Shown here in pieces: positions 24,000 through 36,429 of a stretch of 64,000 bases of DNA. Position numbers and translations under genes: made by a program. Source of the DNA: Lytechinus variegatus (Eukaryota; Echinodermata; Echinoidea; Temnopleuroida; Toxopneustidae). The number at the start of each line of letters is the position of its first letter. The stretch's first letter is position 1. The stretch is taken from assembly GCF_018143015.1 (NCBI RefSeq), contig NC_054753.1, positions 26,858,962 to 26,922,961 on the forward strand. Direction: 5' to 3'. Under the pieces are notes generated by a model that was not told the DNA's origin, did not search any database, and saw only the letters and a program-made list of their open reading frames with translations.

Positions 24000-25560
24000 T
24001 CGAAAAATAAAGATTTCAAATTGCGTTACAGGGTTTCCTTTTGTGCGTATATCTGTGCAAATAGAGTTGAAGTTTTCTAGATGTGTGGTAGGCAAATAAC
24101 AACTATGTTTATAAAGAAGATATTCGTATTTGAAATCAATTAATGCACACATTCAAGTTTCTAAAGTCCACAGACTGACTTAGATCTTTTACACGAATGT
24201 ATGATGAAAAGTCTTCTGTATAAATAGGCCTAAGTGAATAAGTTTGGATGTTTGACCACAGTTAACTCGGATACTCCAGGTTATTTCAGGCGCGGTGTGT
24301 GTCGGTGTGTAGAATAATGCCTACATTAAATTTGTTACTAAAAGGCTGCAGTAGTCCGGGGAGTTGGCTCGTTTTTTATGTTATCAAGAACAGAACGAGG
24401 ACACTGCATATTACAATCAATGTTCTTTAAAAGAGTTGACCTCCTTGTCACTTGGGAAAGACAGGAAGAAATTGTACTAGCTACTGGCGAAAAACCTGGG
24501 GGGGAGGATGGGGATCGAATACATCCCCACACTTTTCGGAGGGGGTGGCATGTATAATCACCCCCGTCTCTCCCCCCCCCCATTTTTCAAGGAAGAAGCA
24601 ATATATTTTAATCATCAAATGATTAATACTACTGTTAATGCGAAAGTGCTTAAATTTGGCCAATTTTGCATTCGAAAAATGTAAATTTTCTCTCGCGGTC
24701 GCTCCGCTCCCACGCTTCATTGAACAAATTCATGATAGGCATTTAACTGAAAGATAGCAGTATATAATTTAAACATTTACAGTATATGCATACGTATACA
24801 TAAGCTGAAATGTGATAATTACACACAATTTGAAAGAGGTTTTTGGACATCATTTTGTCTTCCAATTCCTGAAAATTTGATCTCTCGGTCCCTCGCATAT
24901 TAATATTAACTGTAAAGTAAATGGTAATATACCCCTTCTTCTGTTGGTTTGAGTGGCGATTAGTCATTATTGACTACTGTCGCCCCAGTATAAACAGCCC
25001 TTGGTGTGGGGGTTTCCCCAAATTGTAAATTTTCAGATCAATATAATACTATCACCCCCCCCCCCCCTCCCTGCTCGGACCTGATTTACGCCAGTGCACG
25101 TAGCTGTATTTATTGTACCGAGGTCAGATTCACCCCGCGTAAACTTGGATATCAGATTGTAAATGACCTGACGAATCACAAACGACGGAATGCTATAGCA
25201 AGCACGAACTCCGTCCATGATCCCCCCACAAAAAAGGGGGCGAAGGAAATTATCATACATTTATGGAATTTTTCATTATCATACTGTGCAGAAATAAGAC
25301 AAAGAGAACACAGAGAGTCGCTTTTTCAGAAATCATATTCGTCTTTAACGTCTGTAATTCATATCTGTGTTTCATTTGTTTGTACTATAAACAATGAGTA
25401 AAATAAATTGTGAAATCAAATTCATTAATAAGGTCATAAAGATGAAATATATTTATAAAGTTGTGCATGGTTTTACAAATAATTTAGGTATGTTTAGCCA
25501 ATATACACCGTTTTCATTAACTCATTATTTTGGGGGTCCCCACCAGGCCTGCACTAATAT
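24000..25560. other. Gene-free stretch upstream of gene C
   Basis: The first part is presumed promoter and 5' UTR of gene C. The remainder is unique AT-rich DNA with G and C runs at 24500-24580 and 25056-25070. Open frames here have no recognisable protein features. Confidence 0.4.
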
Positions 25561-25561
25561 A

Positions 25562-26953
25562 CAGTGCGTATCAAAAAAACGGGACAGATTTGAAAAGTCT
25601 ATAAAATTTTTGTTTCAAATAATGATGTCTATATTTTGGTGTTAATAGATGCTCTAAGGTCTTATCTTTGAAATGCAATTTAAAAAAATAAATTTTATTC
25701 ATGCTTGAGCGAACACGGGACGTTTTTGTTGGGGGTTCAAAAAGAGGCTTGCGCCAGAATTGCAGAATATGTGTAATACAATGATCAGACTTCTTGCTAA
25801 TCAGGAGACTTCCTCTTGACCTTTTCATTATCTGTGCCACAATTTTCGAATTATGCTGTCAAACTTCATTTACAAAGTTATTTATTTAATTGAATTATTT
25901 TGTTTTTTCATTTAAACTTCTCTTACCTTTTAATTTTACTTCATAAGTAACTGAGAAAAGAAGATTATTTTTTTGTCAACCCACGCAAGAAGATTTTAAT
26001 TATTAATTGGGAAAACTTGTGATTATTGTAACTTATTGTATTATTGTAACTTATTCAAATCGTTTTATCATGTGAAACAAATAATGTAATGTACCTTTAA
26101 AAGACATGAATATATTTTTCAAGGGGTCATTAAAAAAATTTAATTGCTTGACAGGAAACACAGGAAGGGATTCATGTTTTCAATGACAATGGTGTATTGA
26201 GTCAATTTTGAGGGAGCTAGATATGGCAGATCGGGTAAAATGTATTAAAAAGTTGTGAGCGAGCGAAGTGAGCACGCAAATATTCCCACTTTTTTTAATT
26301 ACAATATCAAATTTTGTGATAGATTTTGACATAATATTCAGAAAATGATATCATATTTTACTTTCTATCTTTCCTTATTTCCTGTCCACTTTTTTTCTTG
26401 GTCATGATTTTTTTAATTGAGGGGGGGGGGCAGCAACCTAGCGCCCGCCCATCTGTGTGGCTTTGTTCAAAAGGCACCATAACCTTTGTAGCACATAATG
26501 AAAGGATTTGAAAAAAAATCCATGCTCTCCCATAATTCGGTTGAAAAAAAATAATTTTAGCTTGAAGAAGGAATATTCAAAGCTAACAGAGAGCATATTA
26601 AAAAGAAATAACATAATAATTCAAGCAAATAAATAGATCTGAAAATGAATTTTGACCGCATGATTTGAAAATTATGGCAAAGATAATGAAAAGGTTAAGA
26701 GGAAGTCTGCTAATTAGCAAGAAGTCCGAACATCATATCACTTATATTCTGCAATTCTGGCGCAAGCCTCTTTTTGAACCCCCAACAAAAACGTCCCGTG
26801 TTCGCTCAAGCATGAACGAAACTAAATTTTTTTGATAGCATTTGAAAGACAAGACCTTAGAGCACCTATTAACACCAAAATATAGACATAATAATTTGAA
26901 ACTAAAATGTTATAGACTTTTCAAATCTGTCCCGTTTTTTTTGATACGCACTG
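25562..26953. mobile_element. Mariner/Tc1-like non-autonomous element (1,392 bp)
   Basis: Flanked by TA. Ends are CAGTGCGTATCAAAAAAACG and its complement, with inverted arms of about 290 bp (ACGGGACAGATTTGAAAAGT, then GAACACGGGACGTTTTTG). The central ~700 bp has no transposase frame. The ends are related to the element at 14126. Confidence 0.8.
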
Positions 26954-27734
26954 TAGTCTACACCACACTTTTTACTCTACTGCGGTAAAATATTATTTTT
27001 AACATTTTGCGTGGACGCGCATTCAGCAAAATGTAACGGAATGTTGGTTTGTTCACAACAATTATGGTTGGATTATTAGGCCTTTATGTTAATTCCAGTC
27101 GTTCTCAAAGTCGCGGGTTTCTGAGCACCTCTTTTTCCTATCTCGGTTGTTTTAGGCCTAGTCAGATGATTATGACTTGATATACAAACAAATCTTTATC
27201 AGTGTCAATTCCACCTCAGGTCATGGTAAGAGGCCAAGGTCCGCCTCATATTGATAACGCCAAGGACTTTTCTCTGCTAACCCATTGATGTGGCGGATCT
27301 GGGGGGGGGGGCACATCTGGCCCGCCCCCCCCCCTTAGAAAGTCATAGTACACAAGTGTGATCCCCACTTTTGAAAGTCATAGCAAATTTTTATTATGGG
27401 AATATGCCGTTCAAACACAAGTGGAGACTTTTCTCTTTTTGCTCCTCAAATTTGATGCAGGACAACCTGTTCTTCATTTTTTACTAAAGACCTTTTTTCT
27501 GGTTTCTTTTTTTTTTAGGGAAAATGTCCCCTCCCCCTTGGAAAATCCTGGATCTCTCCCATGTGTGGGATGTCACGGGTAAGTAAGGGTTGATTAGACA
27601 GAGATGTTGAAAATATGCTGAATTTGTGATTTTTTAACACTTTCAAAAGAAAAAAAAACAAATTGACAATACATTATCATATTATCATCCTGCATTGATT
27701 GATTGAGTTAGTGATTGATTTATTGACTAATTAA

Positions 27735-28015
27735 TGTGGAGCGTTGTGGCCCAGTGGATTAGTCTTCGGATTTTGAAACAGAGGGTCGTGGGTTCGAATC
27801 CCATGGCAGCCATGGCGTAATTTCATTCAGCAAGAAACTGATCCACGATGTGCTGCACTCGAAACAGGTGAGGTAAATGGGTACCGGTAGGAAGTAATTC
27901 CTTAAGAAGCTGTGTGCGCTATGAACGCCTAGCTTAGCCGGGTAATAGAGGAGCGCCTTGAGCACCTAACAAGGTGGAAATGTGCGCAATATAAATATCC
28001 TATATTATTAATTGA
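27735..28015 (+). mobile_element. tRNA-derived SINE, copy 2
   Basis: Same head (GTGGAGCGTTGTGGCCCAGT), B box (GGGTTCGAATCCC) and body as the copy at 13801. It is followed by an ATTGATTG tail. Confidence 0.75.
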
Positions 28016-28054
28016 TTGATTGATTGATTGAGCTTGTGCCCACACATCGGATTA

Positions 28055-28345
28055 TGGAGCGTTGTGGCCCACTGGATAAGTCTTCTGACTTTGAAACAGA
28101 GGGTCGTGGGTTCGAATCCCAGCCATGGCATAATTTCCTTCAGCAAGAAATTTATCCACATCGTGCTGCACTCGACCCTGGTGAGGTGAATGGGTACCCG
28201 GCATGATTAATTCCTTGAATGCACGAGCGCTGAAAGGCAGCTCGAGCTAAAGCAGGGGTAATAATAATAATAACAACGCGCCTCGGAATATAATTTTTCT
28301 AGATAGATGGCGCTATATAAATGCCTATTATTATTATTATCATTA
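28055..28345 (+). mobile_element. tRNA-derived SINE, copy 3
   Basis: Same family, directly after copy 2 and in the same orientation. The tail is (ATT)n. The head keeps TGGCCCACTGGATAAG and GGTTCGAATCCCAGCC. Confidence 0.75.
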
Positions 28346-28379
28346 TTATTTCGTCGGGTCGGGCAATCGCAAGACCCGA

Positions 28380-28566
28380 CCATTTTAGAGAAAAGGGACC
28401 CCTAAATTAATGTGCATTTAATTTTTTTCAGATAAAAAAAATAGGCGAAGTTTAAAATGTCACAACTTTCTTATGTTACATTCGATTTTGATGAAAATTT
28501 GAGCACTGTGTGCGTTATATTCTCTTTTGATTCAAAACAACTTTTTTTTGGATGGACTTGACCTTT
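28380..28566. repeat. Right half of an F1 fold-back element
   Basis: It carries GTTTAAAATGTCACAACTTT, then TCGATTTTGATGAAAATTTG, and ends TGGACTTGACCTTTATAA. It abuts a palindromic P1 copy. Confidence 0.55.
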
Positions 28567-28735
28567 ATAACCCTCATTCATATTTACTCTACGGCGGCCG
28601 TAAGGTGAGTCGGAAACAGCCGTTTCATTGATTTTATTCAAACCACCTATATATAGCTGGTACAAAAAATATTAAAACGGCTGTTTCGACTCGTTGTACG
28701 GCTGCCGGCGTAGAACAAATGTGACTGACGTAGTA
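28566..28735. repeat. P1 palindromic element, copy 1
   Basis: Arms are CTCTACGGCGGCCGTAAGGT and its near complement; the internal marker is CAAACCACCTATATATAGCT. Other copies lie at 53291, 53417, 56797 and 60903. Confidence 0.7.
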
Positions 28736-28749
28736 ATCATGATAACAAC

Positions 28750-29115
28750 TTCCTCCACCGTATTTCATTTTCACCAACTTAATATTGGAATCATCACCAT
28801 CGTAATTAACTTCTTGACTATCATCATCATCATCATCGTCATTAACTTCCTAGCTATCACCATTATCATCATCATTAACTTCCTAACTATCATCATCATC
28901 ATCACTCACTCACTTCCTAACTGTCATCATCATTATTATCATCGTCATTAACTTCTTAACTATCATCATCATCGTCTTCATCAGCTTCTTTGAAGTTCAT
29001 CAACACCATTATCATCATCTTTATCATCACCTTCATCTCAAGAGCCTGCTAATCATCATGGACATCATCATCATCGTCGTCATCATCACCATTATCGTCG
29101 GCATTATCAAAACAT
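28750..29115 (+). repeat. ATCATC-rich minisatellite
   Basis: Irregular units of ATTAACTTCCTAACTATC followed by runs of ATC. The Ile/Asn-rich frames over it are low-complexity. Confidence 0.85.
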
Positions 29116-29663
29116 CAACATCCAACATCATCGCTGCATGTACGTCAGTAATACCACTAAATTGCACATTTCAACTACATAAACGGGAAATGTCGATGAT
29201 TTCGTTTTCTTATCACAAGGTGATTTATTTATGTATTTCATCTTGTTGTTCAAGTAGTACAGAAAACACACACACAAAGTACTAGCCATGGGTCCGTCTT
29301 ATACAGGTTGTTATCACAAATTTGCAATAACGGTATAAAGCTTTGGAAATCATTTGATTTATTGGGTGATAGAACATTTGTTATGAAAGATTAAGTATTT
29401 TTTTATTATAAAAAGTCTTATGAAACAGAACCCAGGTCCTGAAATAAATTCAAGTCAACAAAATATCAGTACAAAGGAAAATGAATGCGTGATTATGAAA
29501 TCATAATAGTAAATAAAAAAAATATATTAAGCGACGACTTACAGTCACTTTATCGGAAATTGATCGACTTCCGACAGATCAAAAATATTGCGTTTCTTTT
29601 AATGAATATACAACCGGGCAGTCGGAACAGTGCTAAAGGCAGTTTCTTTGGTATGACTGTTAA

Positions 29664-29860
29664 AGGCCTGGTCACACCGCCCGAGCGTTGTTGGAGCGGT
29701 CGTTGAGCGGATAGATAAGAAAAAATCATCACCGCTCTCTACCATTCACCATTTTCGATTTCGTTTTTTTTTTTCCCCCAATTTTGTGAGCGAAATTCGA
29801 CCCTCTCTCCCTACCGCTCCACGACCGCTCCAACAACGCTCGGGTGGTGTGACTAGGCCT
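29664..29860. mobile_element. Fold-back element F4 with TTAA target duplication
   Basis: TTAA at 29660-29663 and 29861-29864 brackets 197 bp that starts AGGCCTGGTCACACC and ends GGTGTGACTAGGCCT. The arms include CGAGCGTTGTTGGAGCGGTC. A second, partial copy starts directly at the right TTAA (29865-30000). Confidence 0.75.
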
Positions 29861-30361
29861 TTAAGGCCTGGTCACACCGCCCGAACTTTGTTGGAGCGGT
29901 CCTTGAGCGGTAGGGAGAGGGGGCCGAATTTCGACAAGGCTCATCACCGCGCACAAAATGGGGGGGGGGAATCTAAAACACGTGCGTTGCCTTAGCGGTG
30001 CAACGCTGAAGCCGGTGCTCCATTAGCGTTGGTTTAACGGTACTAGCGAGCGTTAGACTAGCGATGGCGCAAGCGTTGATAGAGCGGCGTTCTGCGCATG
30101 CAGACGGATATCTAAAATCTCACTTTTCTTAAAAATAGGGAAAGCATAAATGATTGATAGGAGAAGGATACTCAAGCGAGCAGATGAAGATCATGACAAA
30201 ATGACTAAGAAAACAATTATAGACACAATAAACTCATGATTTTGTTAAGTAATTGCAAACATAATATGAGGTAATGTAGTCAAGGTAGTGTTAATAAAAT
30301 ATTTCAAACGAAGCATCCAGCAATGACATCAATAGTAAAACCATTTTGTTTATCAACAAAG

Positions 30362-30582
30362 TAAGAAATAAAGGTTCAAAACTGAACCCCGAAAGGTTGA
30401 TGCAAAATCAGCACCATATGGATTCAAAATATGGGTTCAAAACTACACTCCTAAATTTTAAATTGAACCCCTAGGGGTGCAAAAATGAACCCAAACCGCA
30501 GGGTTCAATTTTTGAAGGCATAGGGTGCTGATTTTGCAACAACCTTTCAGGGATCAATTTTGAACCTTTATTTCTCAGTGTG
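30362..30582. repeat. P2 palindromic element, copy 1
   Basis: It starts AAGAAATAAAGGTTCAAAAC and ends AACCTTTATTTCTCAGTG. Arms of about 100 bp consist of alternating GGTTCAA/TTGAACC words and the marker GATGCAAAATCAGCACC. Confidence 0.7.
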
Positions 30583-30655
30583 AATACTGAATTTAAAACA
30601 TAAAATTCCATTTCAATTAAGACCTGATATTATAGATGGATATCAGTATACTCTG

Positions 30656-30810
30656 GGGGCCTGTTTCACTAAACTTGTTATTATGACAAATTTGCACTAA
30701 CAGTTTAAAGCTACTGAAATCATCCAAGATGATTGGCTGATGGCAACCTTATAATAGAAATGGTGTATTCATCTTACTTTAACCGGTCTTTGTGAAACGG
30801 GACCCTGTCG
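30656..30810. repeat. Short palindromic element, GGGCCTGTTTCAC ends
   Basis: The left end GGGGGCCTGTTTCACTAAAC pairs loosely with the right end CTTTGTGAAACGGGACCC. The spacer holds GATGATTGGCTGATGG. Confidence 0.55.
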
Positions 30811-30948
30811 TCTTCGTGTTCCATTTATTATCATCGCGTGATTGGTCCAAAGTAAATAAATGATTAAATATGGTTTTAGTCTGATGTTTTCATCCCCCCA
30901 AAATTGTTCGATATATTGATTAACTACTGTTGTGATTTTCAACATATA

Positions 30949-31220
30949 CACACTGAGAAATAAAAGTTCAAAATTGAACCCCGAAAGGTTGACGCAAATC
31001 AGCAACTTATTGGTTCAAAACTGCGCCCCTAGGGCATGTAGGGTTTCAATTTAAATTTTAGGGGTGCAGTTTTGAACCCGCGGGGTGCAAAAATGAACCC
31101 CAACCGCAGGGTTTAATTTTTGAACCCCAAATCAGGGGTTAAATTTTTGAACCCACAGGGTGCTGATTTTGCATCAATCTTACGGGGTTCAATTTTGAAC
31201 CTTTATTTCTCATAGTGTGT
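30949..31220. repeat. P2 palindromic element, copy 2
   Basis: It starts ACACTGAGAAATAAAAGTTC and ends GAACCTTTATTTCTCATAGT. The arms share the GCAAATCAGCA and GGTGCAAAAATGAACCC markers with copy 1. Confidence 0.75.
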
Positions 31221-31484
31221 ATATTAAACGCTATTTGAAAGTTGGACTACTTTCTATTTCAGACAAAGTTGATTGCAAAAAGGGCTACCTGACTCATGAG
31301 CGTGATCGATAAGGATTTCCTCACCCATTAGAGATCAAAATCGATATTATAAAAAATGCCAAATTGTCATATTTTGGTGACAAGCATTAGACTGCATGAT
31401 TCTCATACTATTCACAGCTGATTACATCAGTCATTAAAAGTTTATCCATCTCCTCTGTATTAATTAAGAGGATGTGTAAAGTAA

Positions 31485-32303
31485 AGGTCAAGTCCACCCC
31501 AGGAAAAAAAATGTTGATTTGAACAAGTAGAGAAAAGTATAACGCTAAAAATTCCATTAAAATCGGATGTAAAATAAGAAAGTTATGACGTTTAAAAGTT
31601 TCGCTTATTTTTTTCACAGAGCAGTGATATGCAAACCTGGGTGAATTTAAAATAAGACAGCCGATGATGTCCCTCACTCACCATTCCTTTTGCTTTTTAT
31701 TGTTTGGATTGTAGTACGCAGCAAAAACTGTGCTGTTAACCGGTGTACATAGAGGACCACACCAGTTTTTTTTTACACTGGTGTTAAATTGACGGTGAAG
31801 TTTTGAGAAGTTTTACACCTATAGGTGTTATTACAACACCTTTGGTTGTTACATTTACACTCTTCGTGTTATGTTTCATCTTTAGGGTGTAATTTTAACA
31901 CCTAAGTGTGTGGTCCTCTATTAACACCAATTGGTGTCAGTTTTAACACCACAGTATTTACAGTGTACAATGTATCATATTTTACAGATTCAACAATAAG
32001 GACCAACTTGACTTACCATATAGTATCAAACAATGCTTATTCCACATGTTCAGGGAGTACACTGAGGAGGATATGAGAATATTTCATTTAATAGAATACA
32101 TAAGATATTGTGAGTGGATGACGTCATAAGTCACTCATTTGCATATTGACCATGTGCATAAAACTGTTTCATGAAATTGAGCAAAACTTTAAAATGTCAT
32201 AATTTTATTATTTTACATCCAATTTTGATCAAATTTTCAGTATTATGCTTGTTAGATATTTAAAATCTTTTTATTCTTCATTGTTGTTGCGGTGGACTTG
32301 CTT
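31485..32303. mobile_element. F1 fold-back element, interrupted
   Basis: The left arm starts AGGTCAAGTCCACCCC and the right arm ends GGTGGACTTGCTTTTAAG. Both hold the AAAATTCCATTAAAATCGG-type core. A GTGTTA-family element (31724-31968) interrupts the middle. It lies directly downstream of gene D. Confidence 0.65.
31724..31968. repeat. Palindromic element of the GTGTTA family, copy 2
   Basis: It is the opposite orientation of the copy at 429. AAAAACTGTGCTGTTAACCG at the left and GTCAGTTTTAACACCACAGT at the right match the ends of copy 1. The inner GTGTGGTCCTCT marker is also shared. Confidence 0.7.
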
Positions 32304-32364
32304 TTAAGTTTGTCCAATCAATATGCGGAAACTCTTTTTCCCATATTTTCAGTTATTCGAAGAA

Positions 32365-35300
32365 TTATACTCGAAGGCGCGCTTCATACATTTCTTCGAA
32401 ATATTTCATGACTTCGTCGGAACCTTTGATGACATCAGCGGGTAGTTGATCACGTGGTATGGGTTTACTTGGAGGCAGAAAGCAGCTACTTTTCATGGCC
32501 GTTCCGTAGAAATCCACGATGTCCATCAGAAGATTGTCGCCGGAAGCTTTCATCTTCTTGAAGGCTTCTACCGATGCATCCCATTGGAGTAAGCTATCGT
32601 TAAAAGGCAACCCCACAGCAGCACAGTAAGCTGAAAGCGTCTCAGCTGGTTTGGTGAGTAGATCATCACCGTCAATGATGATAGGGTTAGGATCAATCCC
32701 AGAGTCTTGGAGATACTTCCAGAGGTCGTAGACTTCTTTCGTGTGCCAGCCTTTAGGAAATATGGGATCGTCCCTCTGTACTTCGAACGTCTTCTCGTTA
32801 GCAGCTTCCCCTGGTTGTTGAAAGTTAAGCATGGGCGGGAAGCATTATCAAGACAATACATAATTATCTTAGAACTGAATGTTTTTTCATTATCGTCATT
32901 CAATAGAGTGTCAGATATTAATAATCATAATCAACTGGTCTATCATTAAATTTAGTGTGAATTGCGCTTGGTTCCTCGTATAGGTCCAGCTCAGGCCGGA
33001 CTAATGATATAGGACCCGCTGGGAGGACAGACCAACCACCCACCAAAATGTCAAGCTTGGCCCCCTCCAGGGTCAGGGTCGGGATAATTTGGTGGATCAG
33101 ACATAGCGAAGCGTTACTTGTTATATTACTAGAAGCATAACTTGTTACACACTAAGAAATAAAGGTTCAAAATTGAATCCCGAAAGGTTGATGCAAAATC
33201 AGCACCCTATGGGTTCAAAAATTGAACCTCTGATTTGGGGTTCAAAAATTTAACCCTGCGCTTGGGGTTCATTTTTGCACACTGTGGGTTCAAAACTGTA
33301 CCCCTAAATTTTAAATTGAACCCCTAGGGGTGCAGTTTTGAACCCGCAGGGTGCAAAAATGAACCCCAACCGAAGGGTTCAATTTTTGAACCCATAGGGT
33401 GCTGAATTTGCATCAACCTTTCGATGTTCAATTTTGAACCTTTATTTCTAAGTGTGTATATTGAAAATGGGGAAAGGGTGTATCCAAATGTCAATTAAGG
33501 ATCCCAAAAAAGAAATTAAAAATAGCGTGATTATTTGAAAACTCGGGCTGGCGCAGACGGACCTCCTTTGGTAATCTCTTCAAATTACCCGGGCATGTTG
33601 TTTTGAAACATTATCCAGCCAATCAGAACTCTGGATTTCATGCAACTTAGAAATGTCAGAAATCTCGTCTTGTATCTTGTTGTTTGTATATCAAAAGTGA
33701 CATTATGAGAAAGTACAGAGAATGAGATTTACGATGACATAGATATTATTTGAGCTAAAATAATAACCTTTTGCACAATTCGCAAGAGAAACCGAGGTAG
33801 AAAATTTCGTTTTGAGACATCTCTTTCAGGCCAACGATCTACTTATTTATCAAAATATTTCATTTAAAATAAATGGCCATTATAAGGAGTAGCATTTATT
33901 TTTTTTCCAAGGATGCAACAATATTTGATTTCATTTGAAGATACACTCTAAGAAATAAAAGTTCAAAATTGAACCCCAAAAGGTTGATGCAAAATCAGCA
34001 CCCTATGGGTTAAAAAATTGAATCCCTGATTTAGGGTTCAAAAATTGAACTCTGCGGTTGGGGTTCATTTTTGCACCCTGCGGGTTAAAAACTGCACCCC
34101 TAGGGGTTCAATCTAAAATTTAGGGGTGCAGTTTTGAACCCACTGTACAGGGTGCAAAAATGAACCCCAACCGCAGGGTTCAATTTTTGAACCCCAAATC
34201 AAAGGTTTAAATTTTGAACCCATAGGGTGCTGATTTTGCATCAACCTTTCGGGGTTCAATTTCGAACCTTTATTTCTTAATGTTTAAAGTGGAAGATAAA
34301 ATGGATAAATTCTTTTAGAAACAAAGTCTCACGATTCACGAGATTTTGCAAGGAGGTGATTTCAGCCACGAGAGGGTTATAAGAAATCTTGCGTATTAGG
34401 GCTCTGCAGTCTGGCTATAGACTTCTGCGAAGAGACTCGCCGTCTTTCCACGCAATCCGTTGAAACGGTTGAAGAACATTACAGTCAATTAACATGATTA
34501 AGAATATTAAGTTAACTTCATGAGTTACCTCAGACGAAATCACGAAAGATTAGCAAGATTGGAGCGACTTAATAATGACACACTGATGATTTGAGTCGAC
34601 TTTCCTCGTGTATGTTGTTACAAACTTACATATATAATGTTGGGCAACATACCGTCCACTGTGTTGGGCAATACATGTTGGTACATATGTATATAAGTAT
34701 ATATATTCTTGGCAATTCTTATCCAATTAAATAAATTTGTTACCCAATTATTAGTTTCTATTACCCAATTTTAACCAATAGTTGTGTAGACAGTATATGT
34801 ATATGTTGCTAAGGGTTGGTTAAATGTTGGGCATTTTTTGTCCAACTATTTTAAGAGTGTACCTTGCAATACTCCCAGATTGGAGTAATGATTGTAGATA
34901 GATCTCCTGTAGGACGCGATAGATCGATCAGGACTCCGGATGAGGAAGGTATGCCTGTAACCATTTGGTAGGAAACCTCGAAACCCATCAGCTACTGCAA
35001 AAGCCATATCCTTGACGAAGACATGTTTGGCAGTACTGGCTTCGAGACTTCGCTTTACGGATCCGTACCTGTTGGGATAAAGAAAAAAAAAAACGAATGA
35101 CTTGTTTATGTTGATCTGATACAGACACGATACGCTAAAAGGTCGTATAGTTATTTATCGCACTTTGAAACGTCGCATCGGTGTCAGAAGCACGTAAAAG
35201 AAATAAAGAAGATAGTACTGCGTCCACTCTACAACTCTACATACTATCATGTTCAAGTTCCATTTTTTTAATTAGAAATTGCGAGAAATAATGGTAATAA

Positions 35301-36426
35301 TAAGATGACAGAACCTTAAAAAGACGATAGTATAAACACAAAATAAAACAGAGACATGACATGCATGATGAAGAATAGAGGAGAGAGGAGGAGGAATAAC
35401 ATAAATAAAGAGAGAAAGAGAGAGAGAGAAGGGATAAAGACAAGTAGGGAGATCCAGACACACTCACTCTTGCACACACACACACACACACGCACTTACC
35501 TACATATGGATAAAGAGAGAAAATGGGAGGGAAAAACATAAGAAAAGAGAGAGAGACAAGAGAGAACAAGGATAGTGGAAACTTGCATGGATCAAAGGGA
35601 GCGTGATTTGGTGTTATCTTTAGATAAAACTTGTCATGCTTGATTGTTTTATTCCCCTGCGCGATTCCCCTCAGAATCACATAATATCGTAATCATTATG
35701 AAATTATTGTTTATTATGTCTTGAATGGTGTGCAGACTTTACACCGTTTGCAAAGAAACATACCACTGAGGGTGGTATATTTAGTTGGACAGAGAACTTT
35801 TAAGAGAAAACGAAAATTGAAAGTGAATAAAAAAACATCATGATCCTATCTTTGTTTTAAAAAATACGCCACAGAAATGAAACTTTGACAGGGAAAAGAT
35901 ACCATTTTTTTTAGCTCGATAGCTGCGCTCCCTTGCACAAATATATTTTCAGGACGTCATAAGGTTGAACATTTTTGACGCTTGACCATTTCCGAATAGA
36001 AATACATGTAGGCCCTGTGTGTTTGTAAAAATTTTCGTTGATTTCACGTCCATTTTTTAAAGTAATATTTAGTATTATTCGAAAAAGATTACGACTCTAA
36101 ACAGAATAGAAAAAGTGAAGATATGAATGACGAAAAAAAAACACTTACGGTAAGCGATCTGCTTCATTCTTGGTGTTCGTAATTTTATCAAGAATCTCTT
36201 TCGCCGTGGCGAATATCTCCTCATTCCCCTCATACTCCATGGGAATATCGAGATTGGTGTTCATACGGTACTCTACTTTATTGACATGGCTGTAGGTGTA
36301 GGGTTCGAACCACACTTCGGTGCCCTCGATGTAGCTCAGGCACTTCGCAAAAGCAGTAGAGATTGCCCGCGGTACGCACCAAAGAATCGTCCTAGTCCGG
36401 CCATCACTTCTGCCCGATGATGCCAT
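32365..36426 (-). CDS. Sulfotransferase-like protein, gene D (3 exons, 309 aa)
   Basis: Coding exons are 36149-36426, 34863-35068 and 32365-32810. Exon 2 has no long open frame of its own with a start codon, but translates cleanly from acceptor CAACAG to donor GTACAC, giving YGSVKRSLEAST through FLIRSPDRSIASYRR (R137, S145). The exon 1 P-loop WCVPRAISTA starts at residue 16. The first 25 residues of exon 3 (GEAANEKTFEVQRDD, then a KGW stretch) are specific to this gene, after which the sequence matches B, C and E almost exactly. The donor GTACAC differs from the GTGAG of B, C and E and seems to lie in the end of a transposon. Intron 2 (2,052 nt) holds two copies of a palindromic repeat; intron 1 is 1,080 nt. 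Confidence 0.85.
33148..33458. repeat. P2 palindromic element, copy 3 (gene D intron 2)
   Basis: Ends are ACACTAAGAAATAAAGGTTC and ACCTTTATTTCTAAGTGTGT. It is nearly 310 bp with a central GGGTGCAGTTTTGAACCC block. Confidence 0.8.
33951..34285. repeat. P2 palindromic element, copy 4 (gene D intron 2)
   Basis: Ends are ACACTCTAAGAAATAAAAGT and ACCTTTATTTCTTAATGT. The internal order of GGTTCAA words matches copy 3. Confidence 0.8.
34620..34862. mobile_element. Transposon remnant abutting exon 2 of gene D
   Basis: It is rich in TTGGGCA and TACCCAA words and ends AAGAGTGTA at the exon 2 donor. The same words and terminus (TTAGAGTGTA) recur at 47040-47130, just past the gene E stop codon. The far end of the element is not clear. 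Confidence 0.4.
35090..36140. other. Intron 1 of gene D, low-complexity content
   Basis: It holds a GA-rich stretch (35385-35440) and a (CA)n run (35476-35490). The long frame on the minus strand at 35237-35680 is Ser/Leu low-complexity and not a gene. Confidence 0.5.
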
Positions 36427-36429
36427 CTT

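Noticed and set aside
28694-29285. Ile-rich open frames
   Set aside because: They are translations of the ATC repeat.
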